64,000 nucleotides of DNA, from the NCBI GenBank assembly GCA_949316495.1, contig OX439003.1, positions 47,565,725-47,629,724 on the forward strand. Reading direction: 5' to 3'. Shown here in pieces: positions 52,452 through 64,000 of this stretch (its first letter is position 1; each line of letters starts with the position of its first letter). A program made the translations under genes and the position numbers. The DNA comes from Amphiduros pacificus (taxonomy: Eukaryota > Annelida > Polychaeta > Phyllodocida > Hesionidae). The notes below the pieces were generated by a model, which had not been told where the DNA came from, made no database searches, and was given only the letters and a program-made list of their open reading frames with translations.

Positions 52452-53867
52452 TGGACAAATATGTCCCAGAGAAAAAAATATTACGGGTTGAAAGTGCAAT
52501 TAGAATTAAAAGAAATATTTATACCAATATTCATTTTTATTTAAACTTTTCAAATACATTCTTTGGCAAACTGGATATTTGTAACATTTAAATATAACAA
52601 AATATTTGTAATTATTTAGTATTTAGCTCATAATACTGATTATGTACATAATGTATAATGATATACACTTAAAAAATTCTTGTTGTAAAGTAGTACATAT
52701 GTACCAAAGATACAAATTAATAAAAACTACATCCAAACAAATGTATTATTTGCTGTATGTGAGGGACAGGTATAATGTCCTACTATCTATATTATAGCAG
52801 CTAGTATCACTAATTACATCTACCTTTACTTAATACCAGATTACCTTGTGACATAAATGCTATATTTCAAATATAAGTCAAAATGGCATATGCCATAATG
52901 ATCCATAATGCACACATGTATAATGTAATGTTCAGATGAGCAGCAATCTTTAAGTAGCAATTTTTAAATTGAGATAGTTTATCCAGGTAAACAAAATTAT
53001 ATTTTTAAGTTCAGATATATCTTGTTACAATTGTAGGCCATGTTATAATTCTTTTTACCAAATGTAAAAGGTTAAAATCATTGCAAAATTTAAAACCTTA
53101 ATACTAATACAATAATATATAATTATAACTGAAATTACAGAGAATAATTCTCTTAAATTTTGTCTCAAATGAATTAAATAAATCTTTGGTGAATTAAAAA
53201 TAATTATCACAGTACAAAAATGGCACCAAAACATGCAAGTATACAGTATGTGCTATCACAGAGGTTGGGAATCAGGAGCTATCTTATATTATGCATCACA
53301 GATATATCACTGTATCATTATTATATACCAGGGATCTCGGTTGGCACCATCTTCTGATCAAATGATATCTTTAGATACTGAGAGTATGTTTCTTTTTAAT
53401 GGTGATCCTATATAAAGAAATATGTAATATATTTAATATTCATAAAAGGTATAAAAGACAAACAAAACCCTCCATTAAATTTCACTCATTTAAAATCCTT
53501 ATAACTTGCCTTTTTAACCCATTCAGTTGTGCATCTAAGACACCTCTATGTTTCTGAGTGTTTTCTACCCAAAAATATGACATTTCCCTCTTACTACTCC
53601 TGCACATGCCTGGTCAAGAATTGAGAACCTCAAGTTTCTATAGCAAATAGTTACATAATGGTTGAATCAAGTCTCAAAATTACTTCAGTAAAAGCATGGT
53701 CTGCAATTTGAAGAAAAAATAATACACCTTTCTATTTCCTGTGAAAATTTTCCATTAGTCACAAACTTTAAATTCTCTGCAGTATATTCATCAGTGTTGT
53801 CATGTTTATTTATATTGACATTACAACTGTTTAGAAACTATTACATGTACATATATATCAGGCACTG
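52452..53867. other. No gene seen
   Basis: AT-rich intergenic DNA between API5 and the 3' end of the ankyrin gene. TTTATT at 53805-53810 is a possible minus-strand poly(A) signal for the ankyrin gene beyond its 3' array. Confidence 0.45.
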
Positions 53868-54990
53868 AGGTGTGAATGTTCCTAATGGCTGAGTGAAGGC
53901 AGAACCAGCAGTAGGTGATGAAGTGTGAATGTGCCTAATGGCTGAATCAAGGCAGATCCAGCAGTGGGTGCCAAGGTGTGAATGTTCCTATTGGCGGAGT
54001 GAAGGCAGAAGCAGCAGTGGGCACTGAGGTGTGAATGTTCCTAATGGCTGAGTGAAGGCAGAACAACCAATGTGCACTGAGGTGTGAACGTTCCTAATGG
54101 CTGAGTGAAGGCAGAACCAGCAGTAGGTGATGAAGTGTGAATGTGCCTAATGGCTGAATCAAGGCAGATCCAGCAGTGGGTGCCAAGGTGTGAATGTTCC
54201 TATTGGCGGAGTGAAGGCAGAAGCAGCAGTGGGCACTGAGGTGTGAATGTTCCTAATGGCTGAGTGAAGGCAGAACAACCAATGTGCACTGAGGTGTGAA
54301 CGTTCCTAATGGCTGAGTGAAGGCAGAACCAGCAGTAGGTGATGAAGTGTGAATGTGCCTAATGGCTGAATCAAGGCAGATCCAGCAGTGGGTGCCAAGG
54401 TGTGAATGTTCCTATTGGCGGAGTGAAGGCAGAAGCAGCAGTGGGCACTGAGGTGTGAATGTTCCTATTGGCGGAGTGAAGGCAGAACCAGCAGTGGGCA
54501 CTGAGGTGTGAATGTTCCTATTGGCGGAGTAAAGGCAGAACCAGCAGTGGGCGCTGACGTGTGAATGTTCCTAATGGCTGAGTGGAGGGAGAGCCAGTAT
54601 TAAGCTGTGAGCTCCTAATTGCTGAGTGGAGGGAGAGCCAGTATTAAGCTGTGAGCGTTCCTAATGGCTGACTAATGGAGGGAGAGCCAGCATTAAGCTG
54701 TGACCAATCCTAGTGGCTGAGTGGAGGGAAAGACAGTATTTAGCTGTGAGCGTTCCTAATGGCTGAGTGGAGGGAGAGCCAGTATTAAGCTGTGAGTGTT
54801 CCTAATGGCTGAGTGGAGGGAGAGCCAGTATTAAGCTGTGAGTGTTCCTAATGGCTGAGTGGAGGGAGAGCCAGTATTAAGCTATGAGCATGATGAGTGT
54901 TCCTAATGGCTGAGTGGAGGGAGAGCCAGGATTAAGCTGTGAGTGTTCCTAATGGCTGAGTGGAGGGAGAGCCAGCATTTTTTGTTGTGG
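53868..54990. repeat. 46/53-bp tandem array covering the stop codon of the ankyrin gene
   Basis: Near the gene (54560-54990) about nine 46-bp units contain GGCTGAGTGGAGGGAGAGCC. Further out (53868-54560) about 13 units of 53 bp contain GTTCCTAATGGCTGAGTGAA and GGCAGAACCAGCAGTGGGC. Four 53-bp units form a 212-bp higher-order repeat seen at 53902, 54114 and 54326. Read on the minus strand, the first unit encodes the last residues (LALPPLSH) and stop of the ankyrin protein. Confidence 0.9.
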
Positions 54991-57900
54991 TTGACTCCTG
55001 ACGGATGCCTTTATGGAGTAGTTACTGCGAGCGGTGGGAGCTGGAGGGGGAGGGAGCATTGGCATGGGGCTACTGGCTGTCTTGCTATCCACACTAACCT
55101 GTCCTCGCACCCCTGCTGCCATAAATCCTCCTTGAGGTGCCTTTACCTTTTTGGAGATAGCTCGAATCAGATCACGAGCATGTTTTAAGCTGTATGCTGT
55201 TGGAAGAAATAAAATATGTTTCAGATATATATCTGTTTACGATACACATTTTTAATGTAAAATATCTAATTTTTTTTCTCAAAATTCTCAACATTTAAAT
55301 AATGCATACCCTTTAGCCTTGCTCTTATTTCATCACCAAAATATCCACATTCAATCCACTCATCATAATCCATGATGAAGTCAAATGCTGTCAAACCTGT
55401 CAAACAGTTAATTTAGATGTACATGTATGTACATGCTTTGAAAACATCAACACATAATGTTCATTTGAGTTTAAGTCCAGGTCTGATGCAAATTAATTTC
55501 TGAATATATCAGATGTTGAGGACCACATGTAAGAGCCATGATTTTTAATGACATTTTATTTTTTTTAAAATCAGAAATATGAAGCAGCTCTATTTCCATT
55601 TGTTACAGTAGAAAAAGCAAGGATCCACAAGAATAAGCTAGACAAGGATCACAGTCCCTGGCCTATTTTCATTTGTTATTTTTTTTGTATTGTCTCACCT
55701 TGTAGGTTTCTAGCCCTGACGTTGGCTCCACGGCTGATGAGGATACTGGCAGCAAACTGGTTGTTACTCTGACATGCAAAGAACAGCGGAGATGCTAGTT
55801 CATCATTAGGAGCATCCAGATCTGCTCCAAATGCCACCAGAGTTTCCAGGACATCCGTGTTACCCAGGGCACTAGAGGAGTAGTGTAAGGCTGTGTTACC
55901 GCCGGGGTAGTGGGGGGTGGGGCTTGCACCTTGCTCCAATAGAAACCGCACAGAATCAGCCTTGTCCGATCTAAAGCATTGATAAATAATAAGACTGTTT
56001 CATTTTGATTAAACATTCACAAGTCGTACTTAAGATCAATAAAATGGCATATACTTAAATTAGAGGTCCAAATAATAAATAGTCATAGAAATATGATAAT
56101 TTATTTAATTTAAAATTTCTAACTACAAATAAACTGACATTTTTATTTGCTCAGTAAGGATTCTTCTCATCAGCAAATCCTGTTCTCCTTCCTTGAAATC
56201 AAAGCCACTGTCTATCAGCCTGCAAAACACAATGCAACCTTGTAACCAGACATTTTCATTAAAAAACTAAATTTATTCTCCAACTGAGAAAATATCAATC
56301 TGTATAACATTAAAATTTAAAATAAAAATAGTCTTATATTGATATATATGACATATGGAAGGGCATGCACAGGTCTCTTTTCTTCAGAAAACATGAAGTG
56401 TCTGCTGCTAAATGCTGCTGAACACGTGGCACAACTAATCACATTAAAAGTCATAGACAATATGATAACTGAAATGCATAACATCAATTCTTTGTGATTA
56501 TCCAAATAATGTTCACTCTTACCACTGTGCACATTCCACAAAGTCGTTAGCGACAGCGAGGTGCACGAGGCTTGGTGGTGTCTTGGACTTCTCTGAGGCG
56601 AGCTCCTTGCGAATGTCCCCAGCCTCGTCTCTACTCAGCAGGGCATGTATCACATCCACACGCCCCTGCATGGCACAGCAGTGGATTGGCATCAAACTCT
56701 GCAATATACCCCAAGTTAAACCATCTATCTGACCAACACGCATTAAATCCTACTCCCTCTTGTCCCTATTTCTCTCAAAAAATGGGTTTTGTTAAATTGG
56801 GATTTCTCAATCCAAGAGGAACAATTTCAGCCTTGTCTCTTTGTGTGAAAGACCTTATATAGAGATGTTTAACATGTGATAGTACATATTGACTATATAA
56901 CATACCCTGTTGTTCCTGCAGGTGAGTTTTGCTCCCTGCTCCAGTAGCATCTGTATTGCGGCCATCTCCGAGCCATGCCCCGCCTCCCCGTAGCATTTAA
57001 CATGCAGTGGGGTGTTCCCTTCGGAATCTTCCACAGACACCTTGGCTCCAGCATCCAACAAAATCTGTGCAAATAAACAGCATTTAATATTGATTTAAAT
57101 AGAAATTTTATCATTCACAAAAATTAACATTGTTTGTCTATTACTTTTTTAATCATTGAAAAATTAATAGTAATTATATGATTGATTTAGAAATTTATAT
57201 GATATCAATAATAGGCATGCTTTGACTGTAAAAGCTAAAATAATGAGTTTATTTGCATGGCAGCTGTACCTTCATGGTGTTGATGTCCTTGGCCCTGTGC
57301 AGTGGGGTAGCTCCCTTGTAGTCCAGCAGATTAATATCAAGTCTCTGCTTCAGCAGTATCTGCATGACTGGCACACAGTTGAAATATGCCGCAGTGTGCA
57401 GCAATGTGCTTCCATTCACACACCTATGTTTGTAAATAATTTTGATAACAAAATTATATTGTAACTTATTCTGTCTGTTCATCCCTACTTTTGCATTCAT
57501 ATGTCAGGAATGTACAGTAAAATTAAAAAATATATACATAAATGAATTGGTACAGTTATCACTCTTTACATTTTGATTATATTTCAACACATACATGTTG
57601 TGAAGTTGCATGAATATGATTGAATATTCTTCCAGTTTTCTCATAAAACTATGAAATTTTTTACTCTTTCCAGAATATATCTTGCAAAGTAGATGATGTT
57701 CAACAAAGCGTAGTAGCTTTTGACCTACCTTGAACATGCACTACTCAGCTTCTCGATACCATTGTAGTGGTTGTTGACCTACATTTACCTTGGATTCCCC
57801 AGTTTCGCGATACCACTGTAATGGTGGTTGACCTACATTTACCTTGGATTGCCAGCTTCTCGATACCACTGTAATGGTCGTTGACCGACATTTACCTTGG

Positions 57901-60900
57901 ATTGCCAGCTTCTCGATACTACTGTAATGGTTGTTGAACTACATTTACCTTGGATTGCCCAGTTTCTTGATAACACTGTAGAGGCTTTTGACCTATCATG
58001 ACACTGCACTGCCAATTTTTGATACCACCATTCTATTTGTTGACCTCCCTTGACCTTGCACTACTCAGTTTCTTGATACTAATGTAATGGTTGTTGACCT
58101 ACCTTGACAATGTACTACTCAGTTTCTTGGTACAACTGTACTAAGTGGCTAATTACCTATCTTGACCTTGCACTGCTGGGTTTCTTGATACCACTGTAGT
58201 GGCTGTTAACCTCCCAGGTTGACCTACCTTGACCTTGGACTGCCCAGTTTCTTGAAACCACTGTAGTGGCTGTTGACGACATCCAGCAGTAGATCTGTGT
58301 CACCAGATATTATTCTTGGTACAATGGTAGAATAATGCTCATATGTTCCTGAATAATAGGAAAAGCAAATACAGTTATAATTTTGTCTCTTGTCTTAATG
58401 CAAATGTCTCATTGTTGCCCAATAAAGTTATTATTTAACTGCTAATATCCAAAGGTAAGGTATTTATCATATATAATCTTATCATGAAATATCAAAAGCA
58501 GTTTAATTGTTCATTTTTGCTTGTTTCTGGTGCAACAGGAGCAGTAAAAGTTGTGTTATTTCTAAACTTACTGAGGAGAAAGTCTCGGAGTTCATCATTT
58601 TTTACAGTTTCAAATGCTGTCATTCCACGTGGGCCTTTAATGTGAATATCGCATCCCCATTCGATCAGCAGCTGTCAATAAATATTACATACACTTTCTA
58701 TCACTATTTCCTAATCAAATACAAATGTTTTGCATTATAAAATCACATGAGTTTTGTACACTACACTCACTATGTGGGGCCCAAAATTCAAGATACAATC
58801 CTTCATTAATATGATATGGTGCTTCATTTATTTAAGTCCATTAGAAACCCCATTCCATGTAGAGACCTGTTTTACATGAGAATTTTACTATAAGCATCCT
58901 GGTTACATGGGAAATTTCCTTCTGGAGCCCCTCTATATGTAAATATAAGCATCCTACTGACATAGGATGTGTCCCTCTGGAGCCCCTCTATATGTAAATA
59001 TAAGCATCCCACTGACATATGATATGTCCCTCTGGAGCCCCTCTTTTTGTAAATATAAGCATCCTACTGACATATGATATGTCCCTCTGGAGCCCCTATA
59101 TATGTAAATATAAGCATCCTACTGACATAGGATGTGTCCCTCTGAAGCCCCTATATATGTAAATATAAGCATCCTACTGACATAGGATGTGTCCCTCTGA
59201 AGCCCCTATATATGTAAATATAAGCATCCTACTGACATAGGATGTGTCCCTCTGGAGCCCCTATATATGTAAATATAAGCATCCTACTGACATAGGATGT
59301 GTCCCTCTGGAGCCCCTATATATGTAAATATAAGCATCCTACTGACATAGGATGTGTCCCTCTGAAGCCCCTATATATGTAAATATAAGCATCCTACTGA
59401 CATAGGATGTGTCCCTCTGAAGCCCCTATATATGTAAATATAAGCATCCTACTGACATATGATATGTCCCTCTGGAGCCCCTCTATGTGTAAATATAAGC
59501 ATCCTACTGACATAGGATGTGTCCCTCTGGAGCCCCTCTATATGTAAATATAAGCATCCTACTGACATAGGATGTGTCCCTCTGAAGCCCCTATATATGT
59601 AAATATAAGCATCCTACTGACATATGATATGTCCCTCTGGAGCCCCTATATATGTAAATATAAGCATCCTACTGACATAGGATGTGTCCCTCTGAAGCCC
59701 CTATATATGTAAAGATAAGCATCCTACTGACATATGATATGTCCCTCTGGAGCCCCTCTATATGTAAATATAAGCATCCTACTGACATATGATATGTCCC
59801 TCTGGAGCCTCTCTATATGTAAATATAAGCATCCTACTGACATATGATGTCCCTCTGGAGCCCCTCTATATGTAAATATAAGCATCCTACTGACATAGGA
59901 AGTGTTCCTATGGAGCCCCTCTATATGTAAATATAAGCATCCTACTGACATAGGATGTGTCCCTCTGGAGCCCCTCTATATGTAAATATAAGCATCCCAC
60001 TGACATATGATATGTGCCTCTGGAGCCCCTCTTTTTGTAAATATAAGCATCCTACTGACATATGATATGTCCCTCTGGAGCCCCTCTATATGTAAATATA
60101 AGCATCCTACTGACATAGGATGTGTCCCTCTGAAGCCCCTATATATGTAAATATAAGCATCCTACTGACATATGATATGTCCCTCTGGAGCCCCTCTATA
60201 TGTAAATATAAGCATCCTACTGACATAGGAAGTGTTCCTATGGAGCCCCTCTATATGTAAATATAAGCATCCCACTGACATATGATATGTCCCTCTGGAG
60301 CCCCTATATATGTAAATATAAGCATCCTACTGACATAGGATGTGTCCCTCTGGAGCCCCTCTATATGTAAATATAAGCATCCTACTGACATATGATATGT
60401 CCCTCTGGAGCCCCTCTTTTTGTAAATATAAGCATCCTACTGACATAGGATGTGTCCCTCTGAAGCCCCTATATATGTAAATATAAGCATCCCACTGACA
60501 TATGATATGTCCCTCTGGAGCCCCTCTTTTTGTAAATATAAGCATCCTACTGACATAGGATGTGTCCCTCTGAAGCCCCTCTATATGTAAATATAAGCAT
60601 CCTACTGACATAGGATGTGTCCCTCTGAAGCCCCTATATATGTAAATATAAGCATCCTACTGACATATGATATGTCCCTCTGGAGCCCCTCTATGTGTAA
60701 ATATAAGCATCCTACTGACATAGGATGTGTCCCTCTGGAGCCCCTCTATATGTAAATATAAGCATCCTACTGACATAGGATGTGTCCCTCTGAAGCCCCT
60801 ATATATGTAAATATAAGCATCCTACTGACATATGATATGTCCCTCTGGAGCCCCTCTATATGTAAATATAAGCATCCTACTGACATAGGAAGTGTTCCTA

Positions 60901-63900
60901 TGGAGCCCCTCTATATGTAAATATAAGCATCCTACTGACATAGGATGTGTCCCTCTGGAGCCCCTCTATATGTAAATATAAGCATCCCACTGACATATGA
61001 TATGTCCCTCTGGAGCCCCTCTTTTTGTAAATATAAGCATCCTACTGACATATGATATGTCCCTCTGGAGCCCCTATATATGTAAATATAAGCATCCTAC
61101 TGACATAGGATGTGTCCCTCTGGAGCCCCTCTATATGTAAATATAAGCATCCTACTGACATAGGATGTGTCCCTCTGAAGCCCCTATATATGTAAATATA
61201 AGCATCCTACTGACATAGGATGTGTCCCTCTGGAGCCTCTCTATATGTAAATATAAGCATCCTACTGACATAGGATGTGTCCCTCTGAAGCCCCTATATA
61301 TGTAAATATAAGCATCCTACTGACATAGGATGTGTCCCTCTGGAGCCCCTATATATGTAAATATAAGCATCCTACTGACATAGGATGTGTCCCTCTGAAG
61401 CCCCTATATATGTAAATATAAGCATCCTACTGACATATGATATGTCCCTCTGGAGCCCCTCTATATGTAAATATAAGCATCCTACTGACATAGGAAGTGT
61501 TCCTATGGAGCCCCTCTATATGTAAATATAAGCATCCTACTGACATAGGATGTGTCCCTCTTGAGCCCCTCTACATGTATATGTAAATATAAGCATCCCA
61601 CTGACATATGATATGTCCCTCTGGAGCCCCTCTTTTTGTAAATATAAGCATCCTACTGACATAGGATGTGTCCCTCTGAAGCCCCTATATATGTAAATAT
61701 AAGCATCCTACTGACATATGATATGTCCCTCTGGAGCCCCTCTATATGTAAAGATAAGCATCCTACTGACATAGGATGTGTCCCTCTGGAGCCCCTCTAC
61801 ATGTAAATATAAGCATCCTACTGACATAGGATGTGTCCCTCTGGAGCCCCTCTACATGTATATGTAAATATAAGCATCCCACTGACATAGGATGTGTCCC
61901 TCTGGAGCCCCTATATATGTAAATATAAGCATCCTACTGACATAGGATGTGTCCCTCTGAAGCCCCTATATATGTAAATATAAGCATCCTACTGACATAT
62001 GATATGTCCCTCTGGAGCCCCTCTATATGTAAAGATAAGCATCCTACTGACATAGGATGTGTCCCTCTGGAGCCTCTCTATATGTAAATATAAGCATCCT
62101 ACTGACATAGGATGTGTCCCTCTGAAGCCCCTATATATGTAAATATAAGCATCCTACTGACATAGGATGTGTCCCTCTGAAGCCCCCATATATGTAAATA
62201 TAAGCATCCTACTGACATAGGATGTGTCCCTCTGGAGCCCCTATATATGTAAATATAAGCATCCTACTGACATATGATATGTCCCTCTGGAGCCCCTCTG
62301 GAGCCCCTCTATATGTAAAGATAAGCATCCTACTGACATAGGATGTGTCCCTCTGGAGCCCCTCTACATGTATATGTAAATATAAGCATCCCACTGACAT
62401 AGGATGTGTCCCTCTGGAGCCCCTATATATGTAAATATAAGCATCCTACTGACATAGGATGTGTCCCTCTGAAGCCCCTATATATGTAAATATAAGCATC
62501 CTACTGACATAGGATGTGTCCCTCTGAAGCCCCTATATATGTAAATATAAGCATCCTACTGACATATGATATGTCCCTCTGGAGCCCCTCTATATGTAAA
62601 GATAAGCATCCTACTGACATAGGATGTGTCCCTCTGGAGCCTCTCTATATGTAAATATAAGCATCCTACTGACATAGGATGTGTCCCTCTGAAGCCCCTA
62701 TATATGTAAATATAAGCATCCTACTGACATAGGATGTGTCCCTCTGAAGCCCCTATATATGTAAATATAAGCATCCTACTGACATATGATATGTCCCTCT
62801 GGAGCCCCTCTATATGTAAATATAAGCATCCTACTGACATAGGAAGTGTCCCTCTGGAGCCCCTCTATATGTAAATATAAGCATCCTACTGACATAGGAT
62901 GTGTCCCTCTGGAGCCCCTCTATATGTAAATATAAGCATCCTACTGACATAGGATGTGTCCTTCTGAAGCCCCTATATATGTAAATATAAGCATCCTACT
63001 GACATATGATATGTCCCTCTGGAGCCCCTCTATATGTAAATATAAGCATCCAACTTACAAATGATGTGTCCCTTTGGAGCCCCTCTATAGCTGAGAACAG
63101 TGGGGTTTGCCTGTACTGGTTCTTCTGGTCTATGTTAGCTCCATTTTCCAGTAAATACAGGGCTATATCCTAGTAAAACATGGAACTGTTATTTAATCAG
63201 GTATATTCAAATAAACAATCAACCGTTCTTCAGAAGATGAATTCAAATTATATATTTTTTCCCATTAACTAAACCAATCCTTCTCAAATATGAGAGGTAA
63301 TTATTTGTGATGATATGCATTGTATTATTACTAGATAACTTACAAAGTGTCCATATCTGCAGGCAACATGAAGCGGTGAATTTCCAGTTTGAGGTTCCCG
63401 ACAATTGATAAAAGACAAATGAGTGCGAAAAAATATAACCATTCTCTCAACTGTTTCAAACTCATTGTCTTTGACAGCCTTGAGGAAGACTTTCTGCCAG
63501 GTGAGAGTGTTGCCAGGGAAACACTGGTATAAGAAATTAGTTCCTGTTCTCAACAGCTTATTGCGTGAAGGTGCCTCAAAGAAAAACTGAAAAAAATACA
63601 GTTGAAGTGATAAAAACTGAATGGTGAAGAAGAAGTTTTGAGAAATATACTCTCTAATAAGAAGGACCAGCATTTTTATAATAATTGTATTTCATGCATT
63701 AAAATATTTATATGGACTTTTGCTTAATCACCTCATATTTTGGAAAGTCATTTGTATCAATGTCTATAGCAGTCTTATTTGGCAAATGTAGTAACTTCTT
63801 GATTCCCTCTGCAAATTGAATGGAAATTCAGAAAAATTATCAATATTAGTAAAGAATACATCAGATAAACATGTAGGTTGCTAACACTTGGTTATATTTT

Positions 63901-63983
63901 AAAGTAGAAACTATTTTTTTAATGTACATGGCATGATTAAACAGATAAAATTCTCTTTCATTCTCACTACTTGAGTCAGCCAT
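54949..63983 (-). CDS. Ankyrin-repeat protein, 618 aa, complete-looking
   Basis: Minus-strand exons: 63968-63983 (start ATG), 63732-63808, 63344-63586, 63059-63169, 58572-58671, 58228-58348, 57270-57423, 56906-57064, 56523-56698, 56127-56219, 55699-55970, 55310-55396, 54949-55196. Phases match throughout (1857 bases). Ankyrin motifs in order: GNSPLHVACRYGHF, IALYLLENGANIDQKNQ, TPLFSAIEG, LLIEWGCDIHIKGPRGMTAF, STLLHTAAYFNCVPVMQILL, GATPLHRAKD, ILLDAGAKVSVEDSEGNTPL, HLAVANDFVECAQ, RFLLEQGASP, NTALHYSSSALGNTDVLETL, GADLDAPNDELASPLFFACQ, ILISRGANVRARNLQG. The C-terminus has EWIECGYFGDEIRARLKAYS, a proline run (PMLPPPPAP) and LALPPLSH. The exact family is not recognised; ankyrin repeats imply protein-protein binding. 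Weakest points: the 16-base first coding exon, the GTAGTT donor at 56127, and the donor choice at 58228 or 58234. Three tandem arrays include exon edges. Confidence 0.88.
57719..58290. repeat. About 60-bp tandem array covering a splice donor of the ankyrin gene
   Basis: About nine units follow exon 58228-58348 in the direction of transcription. On the minus strand the unit is of the type GTCAACAGCCACTACAGTGG, TATCAAGAAACTGGGCAGTC, CAAGGTAAATGTAGG. The exon's last roughly 50 bases and donor form the first unit; the next is about 87% identical. Many units keep a good donor (CCAAG|GTAAATG). Confidence 0.88.
58672..58887. other. Intron end next to the 55-bp array
   Basis: Unique intron sequence between the acceptor of exon 58572-58671 and the left end of the array; nothing else is recognised. 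Confidence 0.5.
58888..63089. repeat. 55-bp satellite, about 76 units, covering a splice donor of the ankyrin gene
   Basis: Plus-strand unit ATATAAGCATCCTACTGACA, TAGGATGTGTCCCTCTGGAG, CCCCTCTATATGTAA. Variants alternate: CATATGATATGT/CATAGGATGTGT, CTGGAG/CTGAAG, CTCTATATG/CTATATATG/CTCTTTTTG, AAGTGTTCCTATGG. The right-most unit is the exon-intron junction of exon 63059-63169 itself, differing from a typical unit at about 5 of 55 bases. The array fills almost the whole 4.4-kb intron. Confidence 0.95.
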
Positions 63984-64000
63984 GCTGCCACCTGGTGTAC

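Noticed and set aside
59724-62400. Open frames of the type MSVGCLYLHIEGLQRD in the 55-bp array
   Set aside because: The period of 55 is not a multiple of three, so frames rotate from unit to unit. They reflect the exon-derived sequence, not a coding gene.
58888-63089. CRISPR-like regular repeats
   Set aside because: Units are contiguous without unique spacers, and the DNA is clearly eukaryotic.

Overview
The window is animal nuclear DNA: AT-rich, with split genes (GT-AG introns, phase-matched exons), tRNA-derived SINEs, an L2-type LINE, several MITE families and many minisatellites. The protein set (API5, tetraspanin, aldo/keto reductase, ankyrin-repeat protein) and the repeats suggest a marine invertebrate, probably a lophotrochozoan such as a mollusc. 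The species assignment is inference.

Layout. 1-4.2 kb: repeat debris (an old L2 copy hosting a SINE, tRNA-like relics). 4.2-9.1 kb (+): exons of an unrecognised cysteine-containing, probably extracellular protein; its introns hold a minisatellite, a 0.9-kb dispersed repeat and a GC-rich TIR element. 11.36-11.91 kb: a MITE with 9-bp target duplication. 12.6-23.5 kb (-): a complete eight-exon tetraspanin (279 aa), its introns full of tandem arrays. 24-35 kb: mostly non-coding, with two SINEs with perfect target duplications, a 30-bp array, one candidate minus-strand exon, and at 32.4-33.5 kb three MITEs nested inside each other within a second copy of the 0.9-kb repeat. 35.8-42.7 kb (-): a seven-coding-exon aldo/keto reductase whose exon 4 is split by a 2.5-kb 5'-truncated L2-type LINE and whose exon 5 carries an in-frame TAG, so a young pseudogene. 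42.8-50.2 kb (+): a complete 13-exon API5 (549 aa), head to head with the reductase across a short shared promoter. 50.2-53.9 kb: a local duplication in which one copy carries a TTAA-type MITE and the other is its empty site. 54.9-64.0 kb (-): a complete-looking 13-exon ankyrin-repeat gene (618 aa).

The most unusual signal is that four tandem arrays, three in the ankyrin gene and one in the unknown gene, include the 3' edge of a coding exon. Three span a 5' splice site and one spans the stop codon. The largest, about 76 copies of a 55-bp unit over 4.2 kb, is about 91% identical to the real exon-intron junction at its end. All exon models were built by eye from splice sites, reading phase and family motifs; no database search was possible.
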